Source of the DNA: Oceanobacillus caeni
GTDB taxonomy: Bacteria; Bacillota; Bacilli; Bacillales; Amphibacillaceae
DNA: 64,000 bases
Assembly: GCF_019037185.1 (NCBI RefSeq)
Contig: NZ_JAHHXM010000016.1
Span: forward strand, 1 to 64,000
Direction of reading: 5' to 3'
The notes beneath the pieces are model-generated. The model was not told the origin of the DNA, made no database searches, and was given only the letters and a program-made list of their open reading frames with translations. Shown here piece by piece: positions 7,351-16,374 of the stretch. The position numbers were made by a program, and so were the translations under genes. Every line of letters starts with the position of its first letter. Position 1 is the first letter of the stretch.

Positions 7351-10245
7351 ATGGAGCAATTTGTAGAAATATTAAAGACATCTTTACATAAAGGATTTAT
7401 TGATAAGAAAATTAACAAATATGGGAGATATTCCCCAAAACTACTTGTGAATGATCATAAAAGGAATGAGAACGTTTTAACATCTATCATTGAAGAATTG
7501 GATCATTGTAAGACATTTTTGTTTTCTGTAGCTTTTATTACAGAAAGTGGACTTGCAACTCTTAAATCTCATCTACTAGATTTGAAGAGAAAAGGGGTTT
7601 CAGGACGAATTCTAACGTCTACATTTTTAAATTTCAATCAACCCAAAGTATTTAAAGAACTTATGAAAATAACAAATGTAGAAGTTAAACTTGCAGAGGT
7701 AGAAGGCTTTCATTCGAAGGGATATATATTTGAAAAAGATGATTTTTATTCATTAATTGTAGGGAGCTCTAATCTTACGGCACAAGCATTAAAAGTAAAT
7801 CATGAATGGAATGTCAAGCTGACATCACACGAGAATGGTGAGATCGTACAACATTTCAGAGATCAATTTGAGGAAATTTGGAATGAAAGTAGGCCTTTAA
7901 GTGATAGTTGGATAAAAGAATATGAAGAGAAATATACACCAATTGAATATCAAAATGCAGAAAAAGTACTTGAACTTCCATCAAACTATAACCTAAATCC
8001 AATGGAAGAGGCTTTGAAAATAAAGCCTAATAAAATGCAAATTGCAGCATTGAAACAAATAGAGGCTGTAAGGGCCAAGGGGCTGGGCAAGGGTTTAGTT
8101 ATTTCCTCAACTGGTACAGGAAAAACTTTTCTATCGGCATTTGATGTTAGAAGATTTGCCCCAAAAAGAATGTTATTTATTGTGCATCGTGAACAAATCT
8201 TAAATCAGGCGAAATCTGACTTTCAACGAATTTTAGGTGGCTTAGAAAGAGATTTCGGTATATTATCCGGTTCTAGTAAACAGAAAGATGCAAAATATTT
8301 ATTTGCAACCATTCAAACGATCTCCAAACAAGAAACATTACATCGTTTTGATCCTGAAGAATTTGATTATATTTTAATAGATGAAGTACATAAAGCAGGT
8401 GCTAAATCCTATCTTAATGTCATTAATTATTTTAAACCAAAATTTTTAATGGGGATGACAGCAACACCGGAACGTACGGATGATTTCAATATATATGAGT
8501 TATTTAGTTACAATATAGCCTACGAAATTCGCTTACAAGAAGCACTTGAAGAGGATATGCTCTGTCCATTTCATTATTTTGGAGTAACAGATTTGGAATA
8601 TGATGGAGAATTAATCGATGATGCGACCATTTTATCTAAGCTGGTTACAGAAGAACGGATAAATCATATTATTGATAAAATTAACTATTATGGTTTCTCG
8701 GGAGAACAAGTTAGGGGCTTAATGTTCTGCAGTCGAAAGGAAGAAGCAGTAAAATTATCCCATGCTTTAAATGACAGAGGGCTTCGTACCGTGGCCTTAA
8801 CAGGTGATCATTCACAAGAAGATAGGGCACATCAAATATTAAGATTAGAGAATGGATCCTTAGACTATATCTTAACAGTAGATATATTTAATGAAGGGAT
8901 TGACATACCAAGTATTAATCAAGTAGTAATGTTAAGGCAAACCCAATCCAGTATTATTTTTATACAGCAGTTGGGAAGAGGCTTACGTAAACATAGTTCA
9001 AAGGATTTTGTGACGATTATTGATTTTATTGGAAACTATAAAAACAATTATTTAATTCCTGTAGCCTTATCAGGGGATCAATCACAAAACAAGGATAATA
9101 TACGCCGTCATACGGTTGAAACTAGCTATATTAAAGGTGTTTCTACCGTTAACTTTGAGGAAGTAGCTAAAAAGCAAATATTTAAATCTATTAATAATAG
9201 TAGCCTAACTTCATTGAAGATCTTAAAAGAAGCCTATACAGAATTGAGAAATAGAATTGGAAGAGTTCCAGACCTATATGATTTTATTGAAAATCATTCG
9301 ATAGACCCATTAGTTATTGCAGATAAATATAAAAACTATTATCAGTTTTTAATTAAAATGAAGGAAGAAATACCTCCAATAACACCTTATGAAACTAGCG
9401 TTTTAACTATGTTATCTAATGAAGTATTGAATGGAAAACGAAAACACGAGTTATTGTTGTTGAATTTATTGCTTCAGCATGGTGAGCTGGATCATTCTAA
9501 ATATATAAATTATTTAATGGAATCGCGTTGTTCGGTAGATATAGATACTTTAGATTCCGTTCGACGTATATTTGACTTAACGTTTTTCACACAATCTGAT
9601 AGGAAAAAGTATGGCGATCAGCCACTTATCATCTTGAATAATGATAAGTATACATTCAATGATTCAATACAACAAAGTCTTCAGGCTAGTTATTTTAATC
9701 ATTTAGTAAATGATATTGTAAAAAGTGGGATTGAAAAGAGTAATAAATATCAGTGTAATCAACCACTTACATTGTATTCAAAATATACAAGGAAAGACGC
9801 TTGTAAACTACTTAACTGGAAAATGGATGAAAGTTCGACAATGTATGGTTATAAACCTAAACATGATACTTGTCCAATATTTGTAACATATCATAAAAAC
9901 GTAGAAGTAGAATCCAGTGTAGACTATGGGGATGAATTTTTAAGTCCAGAAACATTAAAGTGGTATACAAGAAGTAATAGATCCTTACAATCAGAAGAGG
10001 TTCAAAAAATAATAAACGCAGAAGAAAGAAACATAGATATCCATATTTTTGTTAAGAAAGATGATGATGAGGGAAGTGGTTTTTACTATCTAGGACAAGC
10101 TAATCCGGATAAAAGAACCGTTGAACAAGATAAAATGCTTGATAAAAAAGGAAAAGAAATTCCGGTTGTTCATATGAATATGATGATGGAGAAGCCGGTT
10201 GAGAATAAGCTTTATCAGTATATTGTGGATGGTATAGTAAATTAG
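7351..10245 (+). CDS. PLD nuclease-SF2 helicase-DUF3427 fusion protein
   Basis: The product has 964 residues from the ATG after GGTGG; an in-frame ATG 12 nt upstream lacks a ribosome site. Residues about 35-185 form a phospholipase-D-like domain with the HxK motif FHSKGYIFEKDD and GSSNLT. An SF2 helicase follows: Walker A SSTGTGKT, Walker B with LIDEVHKAG, motif III TATPERTD and motif VI QQLGRGLRKH. The C-terminal 300 residues correspond to DUF3427, ending in a domain with PLTLYSKYTRKDA and GFYYLGQAN. Only one HxK is seen, so the nuclease would need to dimerise. The architecture fits a DNA-translocating restriction or anti-phage enzyme working with the upstream Nudix protein. Confidence 0.88.
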   Translation: MEQFVEILKTSLHKGFIDKKINKYGRYSPKLLVNDHKRNENVLTSIIEELDHCKTFLFSVAFITESGLATLKSHLLDLKRKGVSGRILTSTFLNFNQPKVFKELMKITNVEVKLAEVEGFHSKGYIFEKDDFYSLIVGSSNLTAQALKVNHEWNVKLTSHENGEIVQHFRDQFEEIWNESRPLSDSWIKEYEEKYTPIEYQNAEKVLELPSNYNLNPMEEALKIKPNKMQIAALKQIEAVRAKGLGKGLVISSTGTGKTFLSAFDVRRFAPKRMLFIVHREQILNQAKSDFQRILGGLERDFGILSGSSKQKDAKYLFATIQTISKQETLHRFDPEEFDYILIDEVHKAGAKSYLNVINYFKPKFLMGMTATPERTDDFNIYELFSYNIAYEIRLQEALEEDMLCPFHYFGVTDLEYDGELIDDATILSKLVTEERINHIIDKINYYGFSGEQVRGLMFCSRKEEAVKLSHALNDRGLRTVALTGDHSQEDRAHQILRLENGSLDYILTVDIFNEGIDIPSINQVVMLRQTQSSIIFIQQLGRGLRKHSSKDFVTIIDFIGNYKNNYLIPVALSGDQSQNKDNIRRHTVETSYIKGVSTVNFEEVAKKQIFKSINNSSLTSLKILKEAYTELRNRIGRVPDLYDFIENHSIDPLVIADKYKNYYQFLIKMKEEIPPITPYETSVLTMLSNEVLNGKRKHELLLLNLLLQHGELDHSKYINYLMESRCSVDIDTLDSVRRIFDLTFFTQSDRKKYGDQPLIILNNDKYTFNDSIQQSLQASYFNHLVNDIVKSGIEKSNKYQCNQPLTLYSKYTRKDACKLLNWKMDESSTMYGYKPKHDTCPIFVTYHKNVEVESSVDYGDEFLSPETLKWYTRSNRSLQSEEVQKIINAEERNIDIHIFVKKDDDEGSGFYYLGQANPDKRTVEQDKMLDKKGKEIPVVHMNMMMEKPVENKLYQYIVDGIVN

Positions 10246-10490
10246 TTCAGTACTTAGAGATATCATTATTAAATATATAATGGATTTTGTAGATTTTATT
10301 AAAATATTATTATCTAACTGCAATAAATTAAATAGAGATCTTAGAGATTTATCATCTTATACTTATTTCGAATAAAGATTCATTAAATAGTTATACTGTA
10401 AGTTAACTAATGTAAGTAAAATAGCAACATTAGTTCTTCAAATTCATCATTTTGTATGGGATCTAATAGTTTTAAGGAGGATAAATTATT

Positions 10491-12308
10491 ATGAATATTA
10501 ACCCAGAATCTAAACCCATATCCGAAATTTTCCCTATAGAAGGAAAGTCTATTTATAATATTCCTATTTACCAGCGTAATTATTCCTGGAACAATAACAA
10601 TATTGAAGAACTTTATAACGATGTTATAAATGAAGAAGCGGGTTATTATATTGGTAACTTGTTAGTGACACGCATTCCTAATACACATGAGTTCGATGTG
10701 GTCGACGGCCAACAACGTTTAACTACAATTGCTCTTTTCTTCCTAGCTATTCATGAAGAACTAACTAATATAGAAAAAAAATATACCGAATCTAATGAAT
10801 ATGGTCAGATTTTTGCATTGAAAGCTGATATCCAACGCAAGCTACGCACGAGCGAAGGTGACCCAAGATTAAAACTACTTGAATCTGATGCAGAAATTTT
10901 TAAAAACTATCTGCAAGTTCTTGATGGGAAACCAAAAGGAAAATTCGGGAATCGAACTTTCGGTAAAAGATATAGGTTTATCCAAGATTTAATTGGAGAC
11001 AAAGAAGAAAATAATGATGGTATTGACGAATTCTCGAAATTAAACGGACTTTACAACAAACTAAACAATGTTGAGTTATTAAGAATTACAGTTAATGATC
11101 TAACAGATGCTTTCTCTGTATTTACGTCTTTAAACGCAAAGGGCTTGCCATTAACTCTAATTGACTTATTGAAATCTTATTATCTAAGTGAAGCTGTTCG
11201 TCATTTTTCTGAAAAAGAAGCTCTACAAGAATGGAATAAATTAATTAGTGTTTTCTCAGATGAAGATGGTGAACCTAATTCAACTGCGGTAACTCAATTC
11301 TTGCAAAATAACTATGATGCTTTTGAGGGAGAAGGTACTTCTTCAATTACTAAACGTGCCTCTTTACGGAAATATGAAAATCTATTTAAAGATAATGGTT
11401 ATCGCTATATGGATACACTGATTATTCATGCTAAAATATTTTCTACTATAATTCCTAAAATAAAAAACGATGAAGATATTAAATATGGCAAAGGGTTAAA
11501 AACAGCGATTATTAAATTATCAAAACTAGAAACATCTCCTGTTTATCCGCTAATGATTTATTTGCTGAAAGAGCTATATCTGGAGAATGTTTCTGAAAAA
11601 ACTGTTGAATCTGTATTTAACTATCTTGTTAATTTCTATGTACGAAGAAACATTGTACTTAAACCCAAATCATCAAATATCCGTTCTAAGGCCATTCAAA
11701 CTGTTCGTCTACTTCAAAAAGAAGATAAAATAGATGATATTAGTCTATCTGTTACGCAAGATACTTTAGGTCAAATTAGTCCAAGTGACGAGGAATTTCT
11801 ATCAGCACTCAAGGGGTCCGTTTATGATATTTCACCACAAACGGTTCGCTTCGTTTTGATTGAACTCGAGCGTAATTATGGCCATTTTTTCAATAAGCAA
11901 AATAAAGATACTTTAGATAAGTATAATAATAACGGAAAACCTGTGTGGTCTCTCGAGCATATTCTTCCACAAAATGTTAATTTAAAAGATAGTTGGAAAG
12001 AGATGATTTCACCAGAAAATATTGATCTTGCAACTAACCTACAAAAAGAGAATATGCACAAATTAGGAAATCTAACCCTCACCGGATATAATACGGAAAT
12101 GAGTGACAAGAGTTTCGTAGATAAGCGTGATTACCAACCTAGTGATTCTGATGAATATACTGGGTTACGTACAAAACTTTTTATAAATGAGTCAATTATC
12201 CGTGAAGGTGAAACAATCGAAAATAAAAAAACTTGGACAATTGAAGATATCAATGATCGAACAGATAAATTGGCAAATTTAATTCTTCAAGAATTTCCTT
12301 TAGATTAG
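10491..12308 (+). CDS. DUF262-DUF1524 (GmrSD-type) restriction protein
   Basis: The 605-residue protein starts after TAAGGAGG. The N-terminal DUF262 (GmrS/ParB-like) domain shows IYQRNYSWNNNNIEELYNDV and the signature VVDGQQRLTTIALF at about residues 72-85. The C-terminal DUF1524 domain has the His-Me-finger motif WSLEHILPQN followed by KLGNLTL. Single-chain GmrSD enzymes are type IV restriction endonucleases that use NTPs and attack glucosylated hydroxymethylcytosine DNA; other members act on different targets. It is the last gene of the restriction block and is followed by hairpin repeats. Confidence 0.88.
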   Translation: MNINPESKPISEIFPIEGKSIYNIPIYQRNYSWNNNNIEELYNDVINEEAGYYIGNLLVTRIPNTHEFDVVDGQQRLTTIALFFLAIHEELTNIEKKYTESNEYGQIFALKADIQRKLRTSEGDPRLKLLESDAEIFKNYLQVLDGKPKGKFGNRTFGKRYRFIQDLIGDKEENNDGIDEFSKLNGLYNKLNNVELLRITVNDLTDAFSVFTSLNAKGLPLTLIDLLKSYYLSEAVRHFSEKEALQEWNKLISVFSDEDGEPNSTAVTQFLQNNYDAFEGEGTSSITKRASLRKYENLFKDNGYRYMDTLIIHAKIFSTIIPKIKNDEDIKYGKGLKTAIIKLSKLETSPVYPLMIYLLKELYLENVSEKTVESVFNYLVNFYVRRNIVLKPKSSNIRSKAIQTVRLLQKEDKIDDISLSVTQDTLGQISPSDEEFLSALKGSVYDISPQTVRFVLIELERNYGHFFNKQNKDTLDKYNNNGKPVWSLEHILPQNVNLKDSWKEMISPENIDLATNLQKENMHKLGNLTLTGYNTEMSDKSFVDKRDYQPSDSDEYTGLRTKLFINESIIREGETIENKKTWTIEDINDRTDKLANLILQEFPLD

Positions 12309-12394
12309 TAACAAAATTATTATTCTTAAAAAGAAAAACTTCATTTGGTAATTCAATTTGCTTAAGTACTATATCAACTGTTATCTAGACTTAT

Positions 12395-12442
12395 GGGGCA
12401 GTTCCCCCGCTTTAAAGTGTTAGCGTGGTAGGAGAATGACCT
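12395..12442 (+). repeat. Hairpin repeat, copy 2
   Basis: It begins GGGGCAGTTCCC and contains TTTAAAGTGTTAGCGTGG, matching the copy at 4655-4702 in the same orientation. The restriction block lies between the two copies. Confidence 0.6.
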
Positions 12443-12497
12443 CATAGCTAAATTGACGATATTACCGAGATTCATTATTATCACAATAAAAATTCTG

Positions 12498-12549
12498 GAT
12501 CAGTGCCTACCATGCTAACACTCTAGGATAGTAGGTCACTGGTCTTTTT
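12498..12549 (+). terminator. Hairpin with T-run, inverted relative of the repeat
   Basis: Arms GATCAGTGCCTAC and GTAGGTCACTGGTC are followed by TTTTT. The inner sequence, read on the minus strand, contains AGTGTTAGCATGGTAGG, the same core as the repeat at 12395. Confidence 0.65.
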
Positions 12550-12654
12550 CTAATAAATTCTTCCTTGGCTTAAAAAAATCCCCCAAAAATAACCCAATCA
12601 ATCCCCCCTCAACCCAATTCCTTTCGATTATACAATTGAAAGGAGGTTGATATC

Positions 12655-12825
12655 ATGGAACGCCGTACGATGACCGTAAAGGAAGTAGCTGCATTTCTAG
12701 GTTTACATTCCGATACCATTTATGATTTAGTTCGAGATCAAGAGATTCCACATTTCCGAATTAGAAGCAAGATTTTATTTTTGCCGGAAGTGATTGAGAA
12801 GTGGATTCAGAAACAAGGAAAGTAA
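12655..12825 (+). CDS. Excisionase-like helix-turn-helix protein (56 aa)
   Basis: A short DNA-binding protein of the MerR/excisionase HTH_17 type: TVKEVAAFLGLHSDTIYDLV is the helix-turn-helix, IPHFRIRSKILF the wing, and EVIEKWIQKQ the last helix. An AAAGGAGG ribosome site lies 8 nt upstream. Proteins like this open the replication modules of integrative elements and phages in Bacillales. The following DnaD-like gene supports that. It may act as an excision factor or a regulator. Confidence 0.8.
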   Translation: MERRTMTVKEVAAFLGLHSDTIYDLVRDQEIPHFRIRSKILFLPEVIEKWIQKQGK

Positions 12826-12887
12826 TAGGGAAGGTGCTAGGTACAAGGCACCTCCCGAAATAAAAATACGAAAGGAAGCAAAAAAAC

Positions 12888-13604
12888 ATGAATATGTGGA
12901 AAGAAATGAGTGCTTTTCGGGATTGGTTATTATTAAACGAAATGTCCAGCAGCGGAATTGTATTATGGTATAGCTTATTTACCATATGGAATAAGGTTGG
13001 CTGTCAGTGTAAATTTAATGTACCCAATTCCACATTGATGAAATTAACGGGACTATCGAAACAGGGGTTGATTAATGCGAGGGCGACTCTTATTCAAAAG
13101 GGATTTATTCACTATGAAAAGGGAAAGAAGGGACGTGCACCGGTTTATCAGCTGAACTCATTGGTCCACTCAGTTGACCCATCTGTGTACCAATTACCTA
13201 CCCAATCGACGACTGAAACCTTGCCCTTAATAGATGATTTAAGAGAGAGAAGAAGAAGAGGAAGAAGAATAGCGTCAGAAAAATTGCTTGTTACATACGA
13301 ACAAAACTTTGGTAGTCTACCTCCGATTGTGATGAAATCCCTACATGATTGGTGTGACGAGTTAGACGAAGAGATTGTGATGGAAGCTATTAAATTTGCA
13401 GTGAAAAAAGGTGGGAAGACCTTTAGCTATTTAGAAAAAATCTTGGAAAAGTGGAATGATGCGGGGCTAAAAAGCAGACAGGATCTACGACATTACATAA
13501 AACGACCAAAGGCTAAAAACACGGTCTTATTCCAAACGCGTAAGAAATCGGAAAAACCAGAAACGTTATTTGATGAATTGAGAAGAGAGGGGGAACGGGT
13601 GTGA
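12888..13604 (+). CDS. DnaD-domain replication protein of phage/ICE type
   Basis: The 238-residue protein has an N-terminal winged-helix region (MKLTGLSKQGLINARATLIQ at about 45-64) and a C-terminal DnaD-like domain (FGSLPPIVMKSLHDWCDEL, then FSYLEKILEKWNDAGL). A basic Arg-rich linker lies between them. DnaD-like phage proteins recruit the replicative helicase to an origin. The stop codon overlaps the GTG of the next, truncated helicase-loader gene (GTGA overlap), as in intact phage replication modules. The DnaB-like helicase expected next is displaced to 25091. Confidence 0.85.
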   Translation: MNMWKEMSAFRDWLLLNEMSSSGIVLWYSLFTIWNKVGCQCKFNVPNSTLMKLTGLSKQGLINARATLIQKGFIHYEKGKKGRAPVYQLNSLVHSVDPSVYQLPTQSTTETLPLIDDLRERRRRGRRIASEKLLVTYEQNFGSLPPIVMKSLHDWCDELDEEIVMEAIKFAVKKGGKTFSYLEKILEKWNDAGLKSRQDLRHYIKRPKAKNTVLFQTRKKSEKPETLFDELRREGERV

Positions 13605-13690
13605 AACGGGAAGAGGCAATTGATGTGCTGGAACATATTGCTGCGATGTATCCGAAAGTAGAAATGAGTAGGAGAATTATGACTGTGTAG
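13601..13690 (+). pseudogene. Truncated helicase loader/inhibitor (G39P-like) remnant
   Basis: A GTG overlapping the DnaD stop opens a frame reading KREEAIDVLEHIAAMYPKVE. This matches the N-terminus of the small phage helicase loader/inhibitor family (G39P type, about 70-130 residues). The frame stops after 29 residues, so most of the gene is missing. A 20-codon frame with a GGGGGGG ribosome site follows at 13712-13774 and stops as well. The break marks the left edge of the inserted or rearranged segment. Confidence 0.65.
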
Positions 13691-13849
13691 AATTGGGGGG
13701 GTGTATCAAATATGGAAAAGTCTCAAAATATTTCAATCAGAGTGATCCGTGATATTGTGAACGTTCTATTGTAAAAGAGGTTAAAAAAAGGATTTAACAG
13801 CAGTAATCACTAATCGCTTATATTATTAATAATTTTTTGAATTTTTGTA

Positions 13850-13878
13850 TTGACAAAGACAGGTATCTAGAATAAACT
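13850..13878 (+). promoter_or_regulatory. Likely sigma-A promoter of the LacI-type regulator gene
   Basis: TTGACA at 13850-13855 is followed by a 17-nt spacer and TAAACT at 13873-13878. It lies about 110 bp before the start codon and directly upstream of a palindromic operator. Confidence 0.65.
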
Positions 13879-13889
13879 GAAATTAATGA

Positions 13890-13913
13890 AAATTGATTAA
13901 CGTCAATCAATTT
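13890..13913. promoter_or_regulatory. Palindromic operator 1 of the sugar operon
   Basis: AAATTGATT-AACGTC-AATCAATTT is a perfect 9-bp inverted repeat placed just after the -10 box, where a LacI-type repressor would block transcription. It shares GATTAACGT with operator 2 at 15103-15124. Confidence 0.65.
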
Positions 13914-13987
13914 TTGGTGATTAATTAATGAAGTTATTAGGCAAAAAAATTTAACTAAAATATGTATATAAAGTATGGTGTGAAGAT

Positions 13988-15016
13988 ATGAAGGTAACGG
14001 CTAAAATGATTGCAGATCAACTAGGACTCTCAACATCAACTGTTGATAGAGCCCTTCATAATAGGGGGAGTGTAAGCCCGAAAACATTAAAAAAAGTAAT
14101 AGAAAAAGCAAAAGAAATGAACTATCAGCCCAATCAATCAGCTAGTTTTTTAGCAAAAGGGAAACATATTTTAGTTGCTTTTGTATTTCCTGAATACCCA
14201 AATTATTTTTGGGAGGAGATTGAAATGGGAATAAATCGAGCACTTAAAGATATTCAGCATTATGGATTTAATATCGAAATTATAAAAACTCCTGATAGCG
14301 TAGCGGAACAAATGAAGATTGTTGAAAATATTATTGAATCAGATGACTATAACGGCTTAGTTTTTGCACCTATAGATTCAACACCTTTTACAAATTTAAT
14401 AGATAAGGGTGTTGACAAAGGTTTTCCAGTGTATACATTTAACAATGACTCTCCATCAAGTAAGCGGTTATTTTTTGTAGGAGCAGATTATTTAGATTCA
14501 GGTCGACTAGCTGCAGAGTTATTAGATATCTTTACGAATAATCCACAGAAGTTTGCTGTTATAACGGAGGAAATGAGCACATTTCAAATGCAACAAAAAA
14601 TAATTGGATTTCGAGAATATATGGCAAATAGGACAACATTAGATTTTGTAGGGCCGCTTAAATTAAATCGTTACGCTTTTGAAAAGTCGATTTCTAACCT
14701 AGAAAAAGATTTAAAAAATGTTGATGGAATATATGTAGCTTGTGGTGCACTTTCAGAGGTTGCAAAGGGAATTAAAAAGATGGACTTAAAAAAGAAACCC
14801 ATTTTAATTGGTCATGATATTAACAAAGAAATATACCAAAACATAAGACAAGATGTAATTTCAGCGACAATTTGTCAGGACCCAATTTACCAAGGGGAAT
14901 TAATAACCAGAATTGTCTTCAACCATTTAATGCTTGAAGAAAAGATTAATACCGAACAAAATATTGTTAAATTAGAAATAGTGACAAAAGGAAATGCTAA
15001 ATATTATATACATTAG
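13988..15016 (+). CDS. LacI-family transcriptional regulator of the sugar operon
   Basis: The protein has 342 residues. Its N-terminal LacI helix-turn-helix reads TAKMIADQLGLSTSTVDRAL, with the hinge NYQPNQSASFLAKG near residue 55. A periplasmic-binding-protein-like sugar domain (Peripla_BP_4 type) fills the rest, with IVENIIESDDYNGLVFAPID and a late segment ISATICQDPIYQGEL. It is the first gene of the cluster and runs in the same direction. Two related palindromes, before this gene and before the next, suggest it represses itself and the catabolic genes until a sugar binds. The inducer is unknown; a xylose-containing glycoside is a reasonable guess from the downstream genes. Confidence 0.88.
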   Translation: MKVTAKMIADQLGLSTSTVDRALHNRGSVSPKTLKKVIEKAKEMNYQPNQSASFLAKGKHILVAFVFPEYPNYFWEEIEMGINRALKDIQHYGFNIEIIKTPDSVAEQMKIVENIIESDDYNGLVFAPIDSTPFTNLIDKGVDKGFPVYTFNNDSPSSKRLFFVGADYLDSGRLAAELLDIFTNNPQKFAVITEEMSTFQMQQKIIGFREYMANRTTLDFVGPLKLNRYAFEKSISNLEKDLKNVDGIYVACGALSEVAKGIKKMDLKKKPILIGHDINKEIYQNIRQDVISATICQDPIYQGELITRIVFNHLMLEEKINTEQNIVKLEIVTKGNAKYYIH

Positions 15017-15102
15017 AGATAAAAATGATGTACGTAACTACTTTGCTAATTTTAAGGTATCATATATTTAGATAAAAGATAAATTTAGGTGAGATATCTG
15101 TA

Positions 15103-15124
15103 AAATGATTAACGTATATCATTT
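15103..15124. promoter_or_regulatory. Palindromic operator 2 of the sugar operon
   Basis: AAATGAT-TAACGTAT-ATCATTT is a perfect 7-bp inverted repeat sharing GATTAACGT with operator 1. It lies between the regulator gene and the first catabolic gene. Confidence 0.6.
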
Positions 15125-15180
15125 GAAGAAGATTCTTGGTTAGAATATGTCAAAACTGCTATTTAGAAGTTTTTGAATAA

Positions 15181-15194
15181 TGTAAACGCAATCA
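15181..15194. promoter_or_regulatory. Probable cre site (CcpA carbon catabolite control)
   Basis: TGTAAACGCAATCA fits the Bacillales cre consensus TGWAANCGNTNWCA with one mismatch. It lies about 100 bp before the first catabolic gene of the operon, a usual place for glucose repression. Confidence 0.55.
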
Positions 15195-15297
15195 TTAGGC
15201 GGGTTTGATATAAGTGTAATTCTTTTGTAATCCTGTCTAATTCCTTGAAATTAGAAGGAGGTAAAGGGATTTAATAAAAATAAGGAGAGTGTAGGGG

Positions 15298-16311
15298 ATG
15301 GAAAAAGTTAGGGTAATACAGATAGGTGTTGGTGGATTCGGACAATCATGGTTGGAAATCTTAGACACCTTTGAAGAACTTGAACTTGTGGGAGTTGTAG
15401 ATGTCGTTGAAGATAATCTTGAAATTGCTAAAACAAAGCTTAATAACGAAAAAATAGCTTTCTACCAAGATCATTTACAAGCTTTTAAAGAAGTTAGTGC
15501 TGATGCAGTTGTCATTATAACTCCCCCACAAACACATAAAAGTCTGGCATTAGATGCACTAGAAGCAGGATTATATGTCTTTATGGAAAAACCTATTACC
15601 CAGAATTTTGAAGAGGCTATTAAACTATTTCATGAATCACAGAAGTATGAAAAATATATTATGATTAGCCAAAACTATCGTTGGAGACCTGAAATTGAAG
15701 CAGTAAGACAGTGTGTACAAAGTGGAGAAATCGGGATTGTGGAGTATGGAGAATGGAACTTTCGAAGAGCAACAAGGTTTGGTGGATGGCGTGATAAATA
15801 TAGCGAAATTTTAATTGAAGATATGAGTATTCATCATTTCGATATGCTTAGATACATTTTAGGTAAAGAGGCTAAAACTATTTACGCTAAAAGTTTGCGT
15901 CCATCTTGGAGCTGGTTTGATGGTAATGCTGTAGCAAGCGCCACTATTAGTTTTGAAGATGATATATTAATTAATTACTTCGGTAGTTGGGTTAGTCGAG
16001 GTAAAGAAACATCTTGGAATGGGGAAGTTAAGTTAGTTGGTAGTAAAGGGACTATCGAATTGATTGACGATCTACCTATCCTAACATTGGAAGATGGGAC
16101 AACTAGACAACTACCACTTGTTCAATTGCCGTATGAAGATCGAGTTTTTTCCATCTATGAAATGGTACGAGCAATTAAAGAAAATAGAAAACCAATTACC
16201 CATATTGGGGATAATATAAAAAGCTTTGCAATAGTTGGTGGGGCCTTGAAATCCATACAACAAGGGAAGGAGGTACCAATAACAATTCAACTACAATCTA
16301 TCCAAAATTAA
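15298..16311 (+). CDS. Gfo/Idh/MocA-family oxidoreductase 1
   Basis: A 337-residue NAD(P)-dependent sugar oxidoreductase. The Rossmann nucleotide site is IGVGGFGQSWLEIL near residue 7. The family EKP motif appears in YVFMEKPITQ near residue 98, and the substrate-side motif is IEDMSIHHFDMLRYILG near 182. The family oxidises or reduces sugars, inositols and glycosides, often at C1 or C3. It is separated by about 60 bp from the binding-protein gene and probably acts on the imported sugar. A second member is encoded at 20509. The pairing with a sugar isomerase/epimerase resembles 3-keto-glycoside pathways. Confidence 0.88.
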   Translation: MEKVRVIQIGVGGFGQSWLEILDTFEELELVGVVDVVEDNLEIAKTKLNNEKIAFYQDHLQAFKEVSADAVVIITPPQTHKSLALDALEAGLYVFMEKPITQNFEEAIKLFHESQKYEKYIMISQNYRWRPEIEAVRQCVQSGEIGIVEYGEWNFRRATRFGGWRDKYSEILIEDMSIHHFDMLRYILGKEAKTIYAKSLRPSWSWFDGNAVASATISFEDDILINYFGSWVSRGKETSWNGEVKLVGSKGTIELIDDLPILTLEDGTTRQLPLVQLPYEDRVFSIYEMVRAIKENRKPITHIGDNIKSFAIVGGALKSIQQGKEVPITIQLQSIQN

Positions 16312-16374
16312 TTAAATACTTTAAAGGATGAACAAGGGCAATTGCAAGATATTAAAGTAGAGGGAGGTAGGAAA

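Larger units (their letters stand above)
12309..12654. other. Intergenic region with inverted repeat pair
   Basis: This gap has no coding frame I can support. It holds two hairpin-forming elements (12395-12442 and 12498-12549) that share AGTGTTAGC(G/A)TGGTAGG in opposite orientation, about 55 bp apart, and the ribosome site of the small HTH gene. Confidence 0.55.
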
